Part shown: piece by piece, positions 1 to 9,100 of the stretch
Numbering within the stretch: position 1 is the stretch's first letter
How the letters are laid out: each line of letters starts with the position of its first letter
Assembly (NCBI GenBank): GCA_020436165.1
Contig: JAGQYI010000020.1
Location: 28,407 to 92,406 of the forward strand
Reading direction: 5' to 3'
DNA from: Cyclobacteriaceae bacterium
GTDB lineage: Bacteria; Bacteroidota; Bacteroidia; Cytophagales; Cyclobacteriaceae
Length of the DNA: 64,000 nt
Program-made: the position numbers and the translations under genes
The notes under the pieces: model-generated
Database searches by the model: none
What the model was told of the DNA's origin: nothing
The model's input: the letters and a program-made list of their open reading frames with translations, nothing else

Positions 1-2
1 AT

Positions 3-143
3 TACGAGGCTTGGAAAAAGCAACAAAAAACATGGCTTTCTCTTAATCCCGATTACTTATCTCAAGTGCCGGAAGACCTGAAAGAAATGGCCATGATTTC
101 TGCCAATATCGAAGATAACGAATCGAAAGATTCTTCATTATAA
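3..143 (+). CDS. coxB: Cytochrome c oxidase subunit II, C-terminal end only
   Basis: The window opens inside a reading frame that ends with TAA at 141-143 and encodes 46 residues. The tail is hydrophilic and contains WKKQQKTW and NPDYLSQVPEDL, which resembles the long C-terminal tail of Bacteroidota oxidase subunit II as I recall it. Subunit II normally carries the CuA centre, which would lie upstream of the window, so the call rests on the tail and on the position 18 bases before coxA in a cox operon. The 5' part is missing. Confidence 0.6.
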   Translation, partial: YEAWKKQQKTWLSLNPDYLSQVPEDLKEMAMISANIEDNESKDSSL

Positions 144-161
144 GAAATAAACACTGTTATT

Positions 162-2075
162 ATGTCGACCGCTCATATTGAATTAACGGATGTAATGCAC
201 GATGATCATGGGCATCATGATCAGAGCTTCATATCAAAGTATATTTTTAGCACCGACCACAAAACAATTGCCAAGCAATTCCTGATTTCAGGTATTTTTT
301 GGGCATTGATTGGGGGCATCCTTTCCTTGATTTTCAGGCTGCAGTTAGGTTTTCCCAATATGGATATGTCCTGGTTGCAACCTTTTCTTGGTCACTGGAT
401 AAATGTTGATCCAACTTCGGGCGTTGGAAAACTGGATACTGAGTTTTATCTGGCGTTGGTTACAATGCATGGCACCATTATGGTATTCTTTGTACTAACT
501 GCCGGCCTAAGTGGTACATTCAGTAACTTCCTGATTCCCCTTCAAATCGGAGCCCGTGATATGGCCTCTGGTTTCATGAATATGCTTTCTTACTGGTTCT
601 TCTTTGCTTCCAGTGTAATCATGTTCTCATCCATGTTTATTTCTACAGGCCCTGCTGCTGGCGGATGGGTTATTTATCCACCACTTAGTGCTTTGCCACA
701 GGCAATTTCCGGGTCTGGTCTTGGAATGACATTATGGTTGGCTTCAATGGCATTATTTATTGTTTCTACACTTTTAGGAGGTATAAATTACATAGCTACT
801 GTAATTAACCTGAGAACGGATGGCATGTCATTCTCAAAACTACCTCTTACAATATGGGCGTTTTTCTTAACAGCCGTTATTGGTCTGCTTTCATTCCCCG
901 TACTTCTGTCAGCAGCTTTGCTGTTGATCCTGGATAGAAGCTTTGGGACAAGTTTTTATCTTTCAGAGATTTATATTGGAGGGGAAGCATTGCCCAACCT
1001 TGGTGGAAGCCCGATTCTATACCAACATTTGTTCTGGTTCCTGGGTCACCCTGAGGTGTATATCGTTCTTTTGCCTTCATTGGGAATAACCTCCGAAATC
1101 ATTTCAACCAATTCGCGTAAGCCTATTTTTGGGTATCGTGCCATGATAGGTTCAATGATGGGAATTGCGGTTCTATCGTTTGTGGTTTGGGCGCACCATA
1201 TGTTTGTGTCTGGCCTTAACCCGTTCGTTGGGTCCATTTTTGTGTTGCTAACACTTATAATAGCCGTTCCTTCTGCAATAAAGGCATTTAATTACATTAC
1301 CACACTTTGGAAAGGTAATATCGTATTTACCCCTGCAATGTTGTTTTCAATAGGACTGGTTTCTTTCTTTATTGCAGGTGGTATTACAGGCATTTTTCTC
1401 GGAAACGCAGCCTTGGATATTCAATTGCATGACACCTATTTTGTTGTTGCTCACTTTCACCTCGTAATGGGTAGTGCGGCATTTTTTGGCATGGTAGCCG
1501 GTGTGTATCATTGGTTCCCCAAAATGTTTGGGCGAATGATGGACAGAAAACTAGGCTATATTCATTTCTGGGTTTCCTTTATCGGTATTTACTCCGTTTT
1601 CTTTCCAATGCATTACATAGGAATTGCTGGCTTTCCAAGAAGGTATTACTCATTTACCAACTTTGACGCATTTAGTAGTTTTACTGATTTGAATGCGTTT
1701 ATCAGTATTGCCGCAGGGGTAACATTCCTGGCGCAGTTGCTGTTTGTATTTAACTTCTTCTACAGCATGTTCAAAGGGAAAAGAGCTACTGCTAACCCTT
1801 GGAAATCAAATACATTGGAATGGACCACACCTATCAATCCAGGCCATGGTAACTGGCCGGGTCCAATTCCAAAGGTGTATCGTTGGCCATATGATTACAG
1901 TAAACCTCCAACAGAGGAGTACTGGGAAAAGATGACAGAGGAAGAAAAAGAAAACTGGCCGGACTTTATTCCTCAAACAGTTCCTTATTCGGAAACACCG
2001 GAGTCGAACTTACCTCATGAGCAGGAATTAGCTGAGAAAGAGAAAAAAGAAGATAAAGGAATAGAAATAGAATAA
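162..2075 (+). CDS. coxA: Cytochrome c oxidase subunit I (heme-copper oxidase, A1 type)
   Basis: This is the catalytic subunit of the aa3/caa3 terminal oxidase. It reduces oxygen to water and pumps protons in the inner membrane. The 637-residue protein has about 12 membrane segments. The metal ligands are visible: His103 (heme a), His296 in GHPEVY with the cross-linking Tyr300, His345-His346 (CuB), His431 (heme a3) and His433 (heme a). Glu298 in GHPEVY is the proton-channel glutamate of A1-type enzymes. The N-terminus carries a His/Asp-rich patch (residues 13-20), and the C-terminal 70 residues are charged and cytoplasmic. It sits between the coxB tail and heme O synthase. Length and motifs are normal for Bacteroidota. 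Confidence 0.97.
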   Translation: MSTAHIELTDVMHDDHGHHDQSFISKYIFSTDHKTIAKQFLISGIFWALIGGILSLIFRLQLGFPNMDMSWLQPFLGHWINVDPTSGVGKLDTEFYLALVTMHGTIMVFFVLTAGLSGTFSNFLIPLQIGARDMASGFMNMLSYWFFFASSVIMFSSMFISTGPAAGGWVIYPPLSALPQAISGSGLGMTLWLASMALFIVSTLLGGINYIATVINLRTDGMSFSKLPLTIWAFFLTAVIGLLSFPVLLSAALLLILDRSFGTSFYLSEIYIGGEALPNLGGSPILYQHLFWFLGHPEVYIVLLPSLGITSEIISTNSRKPIFGYRAMIGSMMGIAVLSFVVWAHHMFVSGLNPFVGSIFVLLTLIIAVPSAIKAFNYITTLWKGNIVFTPAMLFSIGLVSFFIAGGITGIFLGNAALDIQLHDTYFVVAHFHLVMGSAAFFGMVAGVYHWFPKMFGRMMDRKLGYIHFWVSFIGIYSVFFPMHYIGIAGFPRRYYSFTNFDAFSSFTDLNAFISIAAGVTFLAQLLFVFNFFYSMFKGKRATANPWKSNTLEWTTPINPGHGNWPGPIPKVYRWPYDYSKPPTEEYWEKMTEEEKENWPDFIPQTVPYSETPESNLPHEQELAEKEKKEDKGIEIE

Positions 2076-2082
2076 GTTTAGC

Positions 2083-2994
2083 GTGATAGATAGTACACTG
2101 CATACTCATGTTTCATTAGGCATTAAAGACCGAACGAGGGCTTACATAGAGCTTTTAAAGTTGAGGCTCTCATTTCTTGTTGCCTTTTCTTCAGGTTTTG
2201 GTTATGCGCTTGGAGCCTCAAACTTTAGTTGGGCAACCTTGGGATGGCTTTTCCTAGGCGGACTTATGGTTTCCGGAGCCTCGGTAACCATAAACCAAAT
2301 TCTTGAAAAGGAGTACGATGCATTAATGAAACGTACAAAAAAGAGACCTTTACCAACCAACCGAATTAGTGTAAAGGAGGCTAAAATCTTCACTTTTGTA
2401 ATTGGAATTGCAGGATTGGGGATTTTAGCTTTAGCTACAAACTGGTTAACAGTTGCCTTGTCGCTTTTGTCCCTTGTTCTTTATGGTTTTGTATATACTC
2501 CATTAAAAAGGGTTGGGCCAATAGCAGTATTTGTTGGGGCTATTCCAGGGGCACTTCCACCCTTGTTGGGTTGGGTAGCTGCTACCGGTAGAATTGACGT
2601 TGCGGCTTTGGTAATATTTGGCATACAGTTTATCTGGCAATTTCCTCATTTCTGGGCCATTGCCTGGGTAGCAGATGAAGATTATAAGAAAGCCGGGTTT
2701 AAATTATTGCCCGGAGGAGGAAAGAGAGACCTTAACACGGCTTTTCAAATAATGATTTATACTTTGGTTTTGGTGCCATTGGGAGTACTACCCGCTCAAT
2801 TTGGTATTACAGGACTTTATTCGGCATTTGTGGTTACACTTTGTGGAGCTTTGTTTTTCTCGCAAACCTTCTTTTTAATGAAACAGTGTTTGAGTGGAGA
2901 ATCAAGTGCTTACAAAGCAGCACGTTCCATAATGTTTGGTTCTTTTTTATATCTACCTATTGTTCAAATAGCTTTTTTACTAGATAAAGTATAA
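2083..2994 (+). CDS. ctaB: Protoheme IX farnesyltransferase (heme O synthase)
   Basis: This enzyme transfers a farnesyl group to heme b, making heme O on the way to the heme A used by the oxidase. The 303-residue protein has about nine membrane segments and belongs to the UbiA superfamily. The prenyl-diphosphate/Mg site is visible as N-x(6)-D-x(4)-RTxxRPLP near residues 70-90 and as YTPLKR further on. The likely start is GTG at 2083, seven bases after coxA, with no better ATG nearby. The stop overlaps the first base of the next gene, so translation is probably coupled. A CtaA heme A synthase is not in the window. Confidence 0.93.
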   Translation: MIDSTLHTHVSLGIKDRTRAYIELLKLRLSFLVAFSSGFGYALGASNFSWATLGWLFLGGLMVSGASVTINQILEKEYDALMKRTKKRPLPTNRISVKEAKIFTFVIGIAGLGILALATNWLTVALSLLSLVLYGFVYTPLKRVGPIAVFVGAIPGALPPLLGWVAATGRIDVAALVIFGIQFIWQFPHFWAIAWVADEDYKKAGFKLLPGGGKRDLNTAFQIMIYTLVLVPLGVLPAQFGITGLYSAFVVTLCGALFFSQTFFLMKQCLSGESSAYKAARSIMFGSFLYLPIVQIAFLLDKV

Positions 2995-3575
2995 TGGTTA
3001 CAGATATTAATATAGCAGGAGCACCTAAAAAACAGTTGTCCATAAATCCAAAGAGATTTATTCTTTGGCTGTTCATGGTATCTATTGTTATGGTGTTTGC
3101 TTCGCTTACCAGTGGTTTTATTGTTCGGCAGTCTGAAGGAAACTGGTTAAACTACGAACTACCTTCACAGCTGCTTATAAGCACAATCATCTTAGTGCTC
3201 AGTAGCGTATCGGTGCAGTGGGCGGTTAGCGCAGCAAAGAAAAAGGAGTTAAGTAAAACTCGTTTTGGTCTGAGCATTACTTTGCTTCTTGGAACAATAT
3301 TTCTCATCTCTCAGGTTTGGGTATGGAGTATATTGGTACAGGAGCAAGTTTATTTTGTTGGTAACCCTGGAGGCTCATTTTTATATGTATTAATGGGTGT
3401 TCACGCTTTTCACCTAATAAGTGGGTTAATTTATTTGCTTATTATGCTCGTAAGAACATTTAAGGAAGATAAAGCTTCAAAGCTCCAGTTCCAGCTTGGA
3501 ATGAGTGCCACTTACTGGCATTTTCTTGATGGATTGTGGATCTATTTGTATGTGTTTTTAATTATATATCATTAA
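2994..3575 (+). CDS. coxC: Cytochrome c oxidase subunit III family protein (first copy)
   Basis: This is a 193-residue membrane protein with five predicted segments and the subunit III signatures GVHAFHLISG (near residue 138) and TYWHFLDGLWIYLYV at the C-terminus. Subunit III lies beside subunit I and stabilises the oxidase during turnover. It is shorter than the seven-helix mitochondrial form, as in many bacteria. The start overlaps the stop of ctaB by one base. A second subunit III gene follows 11 bases later; such tandem copies are usual in Bacteroidota oxidase operons. How the two copies share the role is not known from sequence. Confidence 0.88.
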   Translation: MVTDINIAGAPKKQLSINPKRFILWLFMVSIVMVFASLTSGFIVRQSEGNWLNYELPSQLLISTIILVLSSVSVQWAVSAAKKKELSKTRFGLSITLLLGTIFLISQVWVWSILVQEQVYFVGNPGGSFLYVLMGVHAFHLISGLIYLLIMLVRTFKEDKASKLQFQLGMSATYWHFLDGLWIYLYVFLIIYH

Positions 3576-3586
3576 TATAGAACAAT

Positions 3587-4252
3587 ATGTCAGCAACTAC
3601 TGTAACAGCAAAAGCAGATTGGAGTGGGGGTAAGTCGCCCTTCAACGTAAGCTATGGTAAGCTTATGATGTGGTTATTCCTTCTTTCCGATGCCTTTACA
3701 TTTTCAGGATTTCTGGTTGCCTATGGTTTGGTTCGCTTTAGTGCCAAATCGTGGCCTGTGCCTGAGCAAGTATTTGATGCCGTTCCATTTCTTCATGGAA
3801 TAGAGCTTCCACTGGTTTTTGTGGGTATAATGACATTTATTTTGATCCTGAGTAGTGTTACTATGGTGCTGGCTGTAGATGCCGGTCATAGAATGGATAG
3901 GAAAGGAGTACAAAAATGGTTGTTCTGGACCATTATTGGAGGTATTACCTTCCTGAGTTGTCAGGCTTTTGAGTGGACTCACTTTATTATGGGTACCGGT
4001 GCAGGAGGCGCAAATCTGGTTTGGAATGAATATGGTCCACCTGATTTTGCTGCTTTCTTCTTCTTTATTACGGGGTTTCATGGTACGCACGTATTGAGTG
4101 GTGTTGTATTAAATTACCTTGTATACTATAACACAGTAAGAGGAGTTTATGAGCAAAGAGGCCATTACGATATGGTAGAAAAAGTTGGTCTTTACTGGCA
4201 CTTTGTGGATTTGGTTTGGGTATTTGTATTTACCTTCTTTTACCTGGTTTAA
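3587..4252 (+). CDS. coxC: Cytochrome c oxidase subunit III family protein (second copy)
   Basis: This 221-residue integral membrane protein has about five segments. It shows the family motifs GFHGTHVLSG (near residue 163) and LYWHFVDLVWVFVF at the C-terminus. It resembles the preceding gene in architecture but has a longer N-terminus and a distinct loop rich in Gly and Ala. It is in the same operon, 11 bases after the first copy and 24 bases before the subunit IV gene. The product should be part of the same oxidase complex. Confidence 0.88.
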   Translation: MSATTVTAKADWSGGKSPFNVSYGKLMMWLFLLSDAFTFSGFLVAYGLVRFSAKSWPVPEQVFDAVPFLHGIELPLVFVGIMTFILILSSVTMVLAVDAGHRMDRKGVQKWLFWTIIGGITFLSCQAFEWTHFIMGTGAGGANLVWNEYGPPDFAAFFFFITGFHGTHVLSGVVLNYLVYYNTVRGVYEQRGHYDMVEKVGLYWHFVDLVWVFVFTFFYLV

Positions 4253-4276
4253 TATTGAAATAGAAATTTATAGAAT

Positions 4277-4606
4277 ATGTCAGCTGAACAAAATAACAAC
4301 GTGGTAGTGCAACCTGTAGATAATGCTAAGATCAAGCAGATATTAAAGGTGGCGCTTATACTCTTTGTAGTAACCATAATTGAATTTATTGTGGCTTTCA
4401 CAATGCAGGAAAGCCCACTTAGAACTTCGTTCTTTGTGATAATGACCCTTGTAAAGGCTTTTTATATTATTTCTGAATTTATGCATCTCGGTCACGAGGT
4501 AAAAGCCATGATTTGGACAGTGGCGGTACCGGTTATTTTTATTATCTGGTTGATAATTGCGCTTTTAATGGAAGGCGAATCCATTTATGTAATGAGATTC
4601 TTCTAG
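4277..4606 (+). CDS. coxD: Cytochrome c oxidase subunit IV family protein
   Basis: This small membrane protein (109 residues) has three hydrophobic segments, at about residues 23-42, 51-70 and 78-100. It matches the bacterial caa3-type subunit IV family in length, topology and the EFMHLGHE segment after the second helix. It is the last gene before a clear terminator, so the cox structural operon ends here. Its role is probably to stabilise the assembled complex; it has no metal ligands of its own. Confidence 0.82.
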   Translation: MSAEQNNNVVVQPVDNAKIKQILKVALILFVVTIIEFIVAFTMQESPLRTSFFVIMTLVKAFYIISEFMHLGHEVKAMIWTVAVPVIFIIWLIIALLMEGESIYVMRFF

Positions 4607-4629
4607 AAAATTCCTTCCCAAAAATACTC

Positions 4630-4663
4630 AAGTCAGATTATCTTTGATGGTCTGACTTTTTTG
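4630..4663 (+). terminator. Intrinsic terminator of the cox operon
   Basis: An 8-bp perfect stem AAGTCAGA (4630-4637) pairs with TCTGACTT (4651-4658) across a 13-base loop and runs directly into a T-rich tract. It lies 24 bases after the subunit IV stop codon and before the SCO-like gene. Confidence 0.85.
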
Positions 4664-4695
4664 TTTGAATACCGAAATTTTTATTAAGGTGTGCA

Positions 4696-5250
4696 GTGAA
4701 AAGAGCTTTTAAATTTTTTGTATTGATTGTGGCACTTGTCTTTCCCGTGCTCATCTATTTGTTTTTAAGAGGTTTCGGTGAAAATCATTTTGCAATTCCT
4801 GTTTATTACGAAAATGGAATTTCAATAGATGGGTGTAAGGATGAAGCAGGTAAAAAACATTTAGTGCAATTTGAAACATATGCTTTAGGGGAGGCGCATT
4901 TATTTTATTTTCCTCAGTGGGTTACTAACGATGAGTTTTACAGGCAGTGTGAGCGTATACATACAAAGTGGCCTCAGCTGCAGTTTACTGCAATAGCAGA
5001 CAGTAGTTATTCAAAACCAAGAATAGGAAATAAATTGGTGGTGGCAGATCAAAAGCATTTGTATGAAATTGCTAATTGCTCTTTGGTTCTTGGCCAGGAT
5101 AGTAGTATTCATCATCCAGCTTATAACCAGCTTGTTCTGGTAGATACGCATAAACAGATAAGAGGATACTATAAAGGCAACGAGTTAAAGGATATGGATA
5201 GGTTAGATGTGGAGTTGGAGATTTTAAATAAAGAGGAGCACTCATTATGA
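4696..5250 (+). CDS. SCO1/SenC-like protein without the CxxxC copper site
   Basis: This 184-residue protein has an N-terminal membrane anchor (residues 5-25) and a thioredoxin-like extracytoplasmic domain. The C-terminal part, NQLVLVD followed by IRGYY and DRLDVELEIL, matches the end of SCO proteins, which deliver copper to the CuA site of oxidase subunit II. The copper-binding CxxxC is absent: the only cysteines are Cys47, Cys85 and Cys128, all far apart. A His pair (139-140) sits where the SCO metal-ligand His is expected. It starts at GTG 4696 and overlaps the DUF420 gene by four bases. The family call is by resemblance and position next to cox genes; a redox-dead or altered-metal homologue is my inference. 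Confidence 0.65.
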   Translation: MKRAFKFFVLIVALVFPVLIYLFLRGFGENHFAIPVYYENGISIDGCKDEAGKKHLVQFETYALGEAHLFYFPQWVTNDEFYRQCERIHTKWPQLQFTAIADSSYSKPRIGNKLVVADQKHLYEIANCSLVLGQDSSIHHPAYNQLVLVDTHKQIRGYYKGNELKDMDRLDVELEILNKEEHSL

Positions 5251-5795
5251 ATAAGATAATTATTGGAGTTTTAAGTATTGCGATTCCACTTGTGGTGGCG
5301 ATACTTTTTTTTACGACAAAAAGTGAAGTAAATGTGTCATGGTTGCATGTATTGCCATCCGTTAACGCTACATTAAATGGAACAACAAGTGTGGTATTGC
5401 TTTTGGCGTTGTACTTTATAAAAAATGGTAACGAAAAACGCCATGAGCAGCTGATGAAGTTTGCATTTATTTTGGGGGCTTTGTTTTTGGTTTCGTATGT
5501 TCTGTACCATGCTACCGTGCCAAGCACAATTTTTGGAGATACTAATGGGGATGGGGTTTTACAGGCTTCTGAAAAAATGGAAGCTGGTTCTATGCGGTCC
5601 GTCTATCTGGGTATTTTGCTCTCACACATTTTATTGGCTGTAATTGCTCTTCCTCTTATCTTAACTGCGTTTTATCATGGTCTTAATAAGAATCGTGAAA
5701 AGCACAGAAGAATTGTAAAGTTTACGTTTCCGATATGGCTATATGTTTCTATAACCGGGGTTTTGGTTTACATTCTTATTAGTCCCTACTATTAA
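5247..5795 (+). CDS. DUF420 membrane protein (CtaM-like) with an EF-hand loop insert
   Basis: This 182-residue protein has four or five membrane helices. DUF420 proteins include Bacillus CtaM, which is required for caa3-type oxidase activity, and the location directly after the SCO-like gene (ATGA overlap) fits a role in oxidase assembly. Conserved-looking polar residues include His34, Asn40 and Asn44, His88 in YHAT, and His127. Between helices, residues 98-109 read DTNGDGVLQASE, which has Asp, Asn and Asp at positions 1, 3 and 5, Gly at 6 and Glu at 12, the canonical EF-hand calcium loop. I do not recall this insert as a general family feature. Family call is good; the calcium idea is inference. 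Confidence 0.75.
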   Translation: MNKIIIGVLSIAIPLVVAILFFTTKSEVNVSWLHVLPSVNATLNGTTSVVLLLALYFIKNGNEKRHEQLMKFAFILGALFLVSYVLYHATVPSTIFGDTNGDGVLQASEKMEAGSMRSVYLGILLSHILLAVIALPLILTAFYHGLNKNREKHRRIVKFTFPIWLYVSITGVLVYILISPYY

Positions 5796-5807
5796 TTACT
5801 TTTGAAT

Positions 5808-6056
5808 ATGGCCAAGATAAAAGCAACTTTACTTTCTGCTGCTCTCATATTTCTTTTAAATGGAGCTTCATTTGCCCAATGTGCCATGTGCAGAGCCACT
5901 TTGGAAACAAATGTTAATAATGGTTCGGAAGAGCAAATGGCTGCAACGCTAAACTTTGGTATCATGTATTTGTTTGCTGCACCTTATATTTTGGTAGGGG
6001 TTGTGGGTTATTTATGGTATAAACAAAGTAGAAGATCTTCGTCTCCCTATAAATAA
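5808..6056 (+). CDS. Small membrane protein with CAMC motif
   Basis: An 82-residue protein begins with a signal peptide (cleavage probably after SFAQ), followed at once by CAMCRATLETN, then a short polar linker and one membrane helix (GIMYLFAAPYILVGVVGYLW), ending in a basic tail. A TTG six bases upstream is in frame, but ATG at 5808 gives the better signal peptide. Similar short CxMC membrane proteins occur near oxidase assembly genes in Bacteroidota. The Cys pair would face the periplasm and could bind copper or act in thiol exchange; that is inference. It is the last gene of the SCO-like/DUF420 group. Confidence 0.65.
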   Translation: MAKIKATLLSAALIFLLNGASFAQCAMCRATLETNVNNGSEEQMAATLNFGIMYLFAAPYILVGVVGYLWYKQSRRSSSPYK

Positions 6057-6081
6057 TTAATCGTTTCAATTCAGATTTACT

Positions 6082-6116
6082 GGTTTCAAATACTAAATTT
6101 AGTAGTTGATTGAACC
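6082..6116. promoter_or_regulatory. Palindromic element before the sensor kinase
   Basis: Bases 6091-6104 read TACTAAATTTAGTA, a perfect 14-bp palindrome. It is flanked by a second, imperfect inverted pair, GGTTTCAA (6082-6089) and TTGAACC (6110-6116). The structure ends directly at the GTG start of the large sensor kinase gene. It could be an operator or an mRNA hairpin covering the start. Confidence 0.5.
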
Positions 6117-9100
6117 GTGAAAAAAAACAGAATACTTCTTTCGTCTATATCCCTGCTTATTATTTTGTTGGTAGTACGCTGGTGGGTAGGTTTTCAGTTC
6201 ACTTCCAAACAGCTTAATGAAAAGTTTGTAGGCAACCTTATTGAAGACCAGGTTTTCGATCAGGAATATCGAATGGCTCAGGTTCTGGACAGTCTTTCGC
6301 TATACGGGAGTGTTCGGAAAGATGGTGCTGTTAAAACGCCCTACCCCTATTTTGTGTATCAAAATGATAGTTTAACCTATTGGTCAGACTTCCATTTTGT
6401 CCCATCTTTCGATGACCTGAAAGGCACCTACCAATACCGTTTTCTCGAAAAACCTCAGGGAAAATTCATTCTTAGGAAATGGGTGGTGGTGCATCAAAAA
6501 GTTACGTATGAAGTTTTTGCCACCATACCTCTTTACAGCAACTATCTGATCAATAATTTATTTATTCAGTCAGAAGTTAACCCGGCAATAGCACCACCAG
6601 GATTGGTGGAAATAGATTCCCCTACAGGCCAGGGGTATAAAGTTGAAATCAACAAAGTGCCCGTATGTACTTTACGACTTGCCTCAGGTTATTCTCCGGC
6701 AATAAGAGGCCCCATTCAGCTAATAGATGGTTTGCTGTTGCTTTTTCTTATTGTGTTTTATGTAAGTGGGTACAAGTGGCTTGCGACTCAGAATAGGTTC
6801 TTTGAAATACCGGCATTGCTCGTAGGATGGATGGGTTTCAAGTTACTCCTTCCTTTATTAAGTGGAATAAGTACCATTTTTTCTATTAACTTGTTTGATC
6901 CACAGTACTACGCAGTTTCATGGTTTGAGCGCTCTTTTGGAGATCTTATTATTAATTCTGCCTTCATATTACTTGTGAGCATTCGCTCAGTAGTATGGTT
7001 CAAAAGTAGAAGACTTGCCCATTGGCTCAATGCGGAAAACGACTCAGGAACCAGAAAATTTATTTTTAGCATACTATTATCGTTCATCTCATTTTGGGTG
7101 CTCAACTATCTGTTCTTTCAGTTGCGTTCTGTGTATCATAACTCTCAAATTTCAATTGATATTACTCAGTCTCTTCAGATGGGCTACTTGAGGTTTTTAA
7201 CTTTCGTAATTGTTGTAATTATTAATATTTCAACCTTTTTCTTTTATCATACGCTTCTCAGGCACCTTGTTCGAATGGTATCTTCCGCAAAACTCTTTGC
7301 AGCAGGTTTATCGATTGGGGCTTTGCTTTTTATAGTGTTGTCCTTTTTTGCCAACATGCCAATAGCCAACCTCGCTATCATCAATATTTTGCTTGCAACG
7401 GGGTTATGGTATTTTAAATTGCCAAAATCGTTAAGCACAGCAACCTACAGACGCTTCTTATACATTGTTATTTTTCTAGGAGTACTTTCATTGCTTTACG
7501 GACAGATGATTTCTGAGTTTGAAAAGCAGCGGAAAGTAGCAGGAATAAACAGTCTTTTAGAGAAGAAGCTGGCAGTGTCCGATCCTTTTGCTGAATTCCT
7601 GCTATCCTCTGCATTGTCTGATCTGTCATCCGATCCTTTTATAGTCAACAGGATGGCAAGCCCCTTTTTGTCAAAAACAGCAGTTGAGTCTAAGGTGAAG
7701 CAGGTATTTTTAAATTCCTACTTAAACAAGTTTGAGCAGCTGGTTCTGATTTTCGACTCAAAGGGAAAGCCGCTCGGTAATGCCAGGGAAAACCGCACCT
7801 TATTCGAACTTCTTGATAACTTAAGTTTAGAGTCTGCGAAAACAGATTACCCCTCTGTTTTATTGGTGGGAAAGACGTTTCCGGGCTTTACAAAACACTA
7901 TGTGGGTTATGCAACTGTAAAACGTTCCAATAATCTCGTAGGATACGTTTTGGTAGAGCTGATTGAAAAACAGTTTGGTGCTCCCGGTGTTTATCCGGAA
8001 CTTCTTGTGGACAACAGGTTTCAATCATCCAGTGTGCTTGACATTGATTTTGCCTATTACCAGGATGGAAAATTGCTGAATACCGTAAGCACATCGGAGT
8101 ATCCTGCTTCATTTAACTTTAGAGATAGAAGCGTTTGGTTAGAGAACGGGCGAATATTTGTTGCCATGAGCGAAGGAAGAAGGGCTATAATTGCGGGTTC
8201 TCCTTTTAATGAGCGAAAACTCTTAATTTCAAATGCTTCCTTTATTTGGGTAATTACGTTACTGCCGCTTGTTTTAATATGGTTGGTTGGATTCTCTGTT
8301 CGAAAGGGCACTATTAGATCCTTGTCATATACTGAGCGGATTCTTTGGTACTTAAACCTGGCATTTATCATTCCATTGGTAGTTGTTACTTCCGTTACAT
8401 TCCGATTGCTGACGGAGTCATTTGAACGCGAATCGAATAGTTCCAAACTGGCTACTGTTGGCCGTGTGGCGGACCAGCTGAACCCTTCAGTGCTTGCATA
8501 TGTTCAAAATATAGAAAGTGAAGAAAAACTTGTAGAACAACTCAACACCCTTTCTGATAATACCCAGTCTGATTTTAATTTGTTTAATACATCAGGCAGA
8601 CTAATCGCAAGCTCTCAACCGGCTGTTTTCAATAAATTTTTACTCGCTCCCTATATCAACCCTGAGGCGCTTAATTTAATTAAGGAGGAAGGCAAGAGCC
8701 ATACCGTGTTGAAAGAACAGGTGGGAGGTTTATTTTTTAATGATTCTTATGCTGCAGTGGTAGAAGAGAGCAGCGGTAAACTTCTGGGAATAGTAGGGAT
8801 GCCCTTTTTTAGTTCCGATTCAAGCCTTCAATCAAGCAAACTAGAGGCATTTACAACTATTTTGAATGTATTCGTGGTAGTATTGTTTGCTACCTTAATG
8901 GTTACATATTTTGCCGGTAAATGGCTCACCAAACCATTGGTTGTTATTCGTAATAAACTAAGATCAACAAGTTTTTCCAAGCAAACAGAGCCAATCACTA
9001 TTCAATGGACAGATGAGCTGGGTATGTTAATTAGAGCTTATAATGAGATGCTCGCTGACCTGGAAGAAAGCAAAGGTGCGTTGCAGCGCACTGAAAAGGA

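Noticed and set aside
3704..4090. Minus-strand frame inside the second subunit III gene
   Set aside because: Entirely antisense to a well-supported gene, with an unnatural composition.
5072..5527. Minus-strand frame across the SCO-like and DUF420 genes
   Set aside because: Shadow of two supported overlapping genes; no homology.
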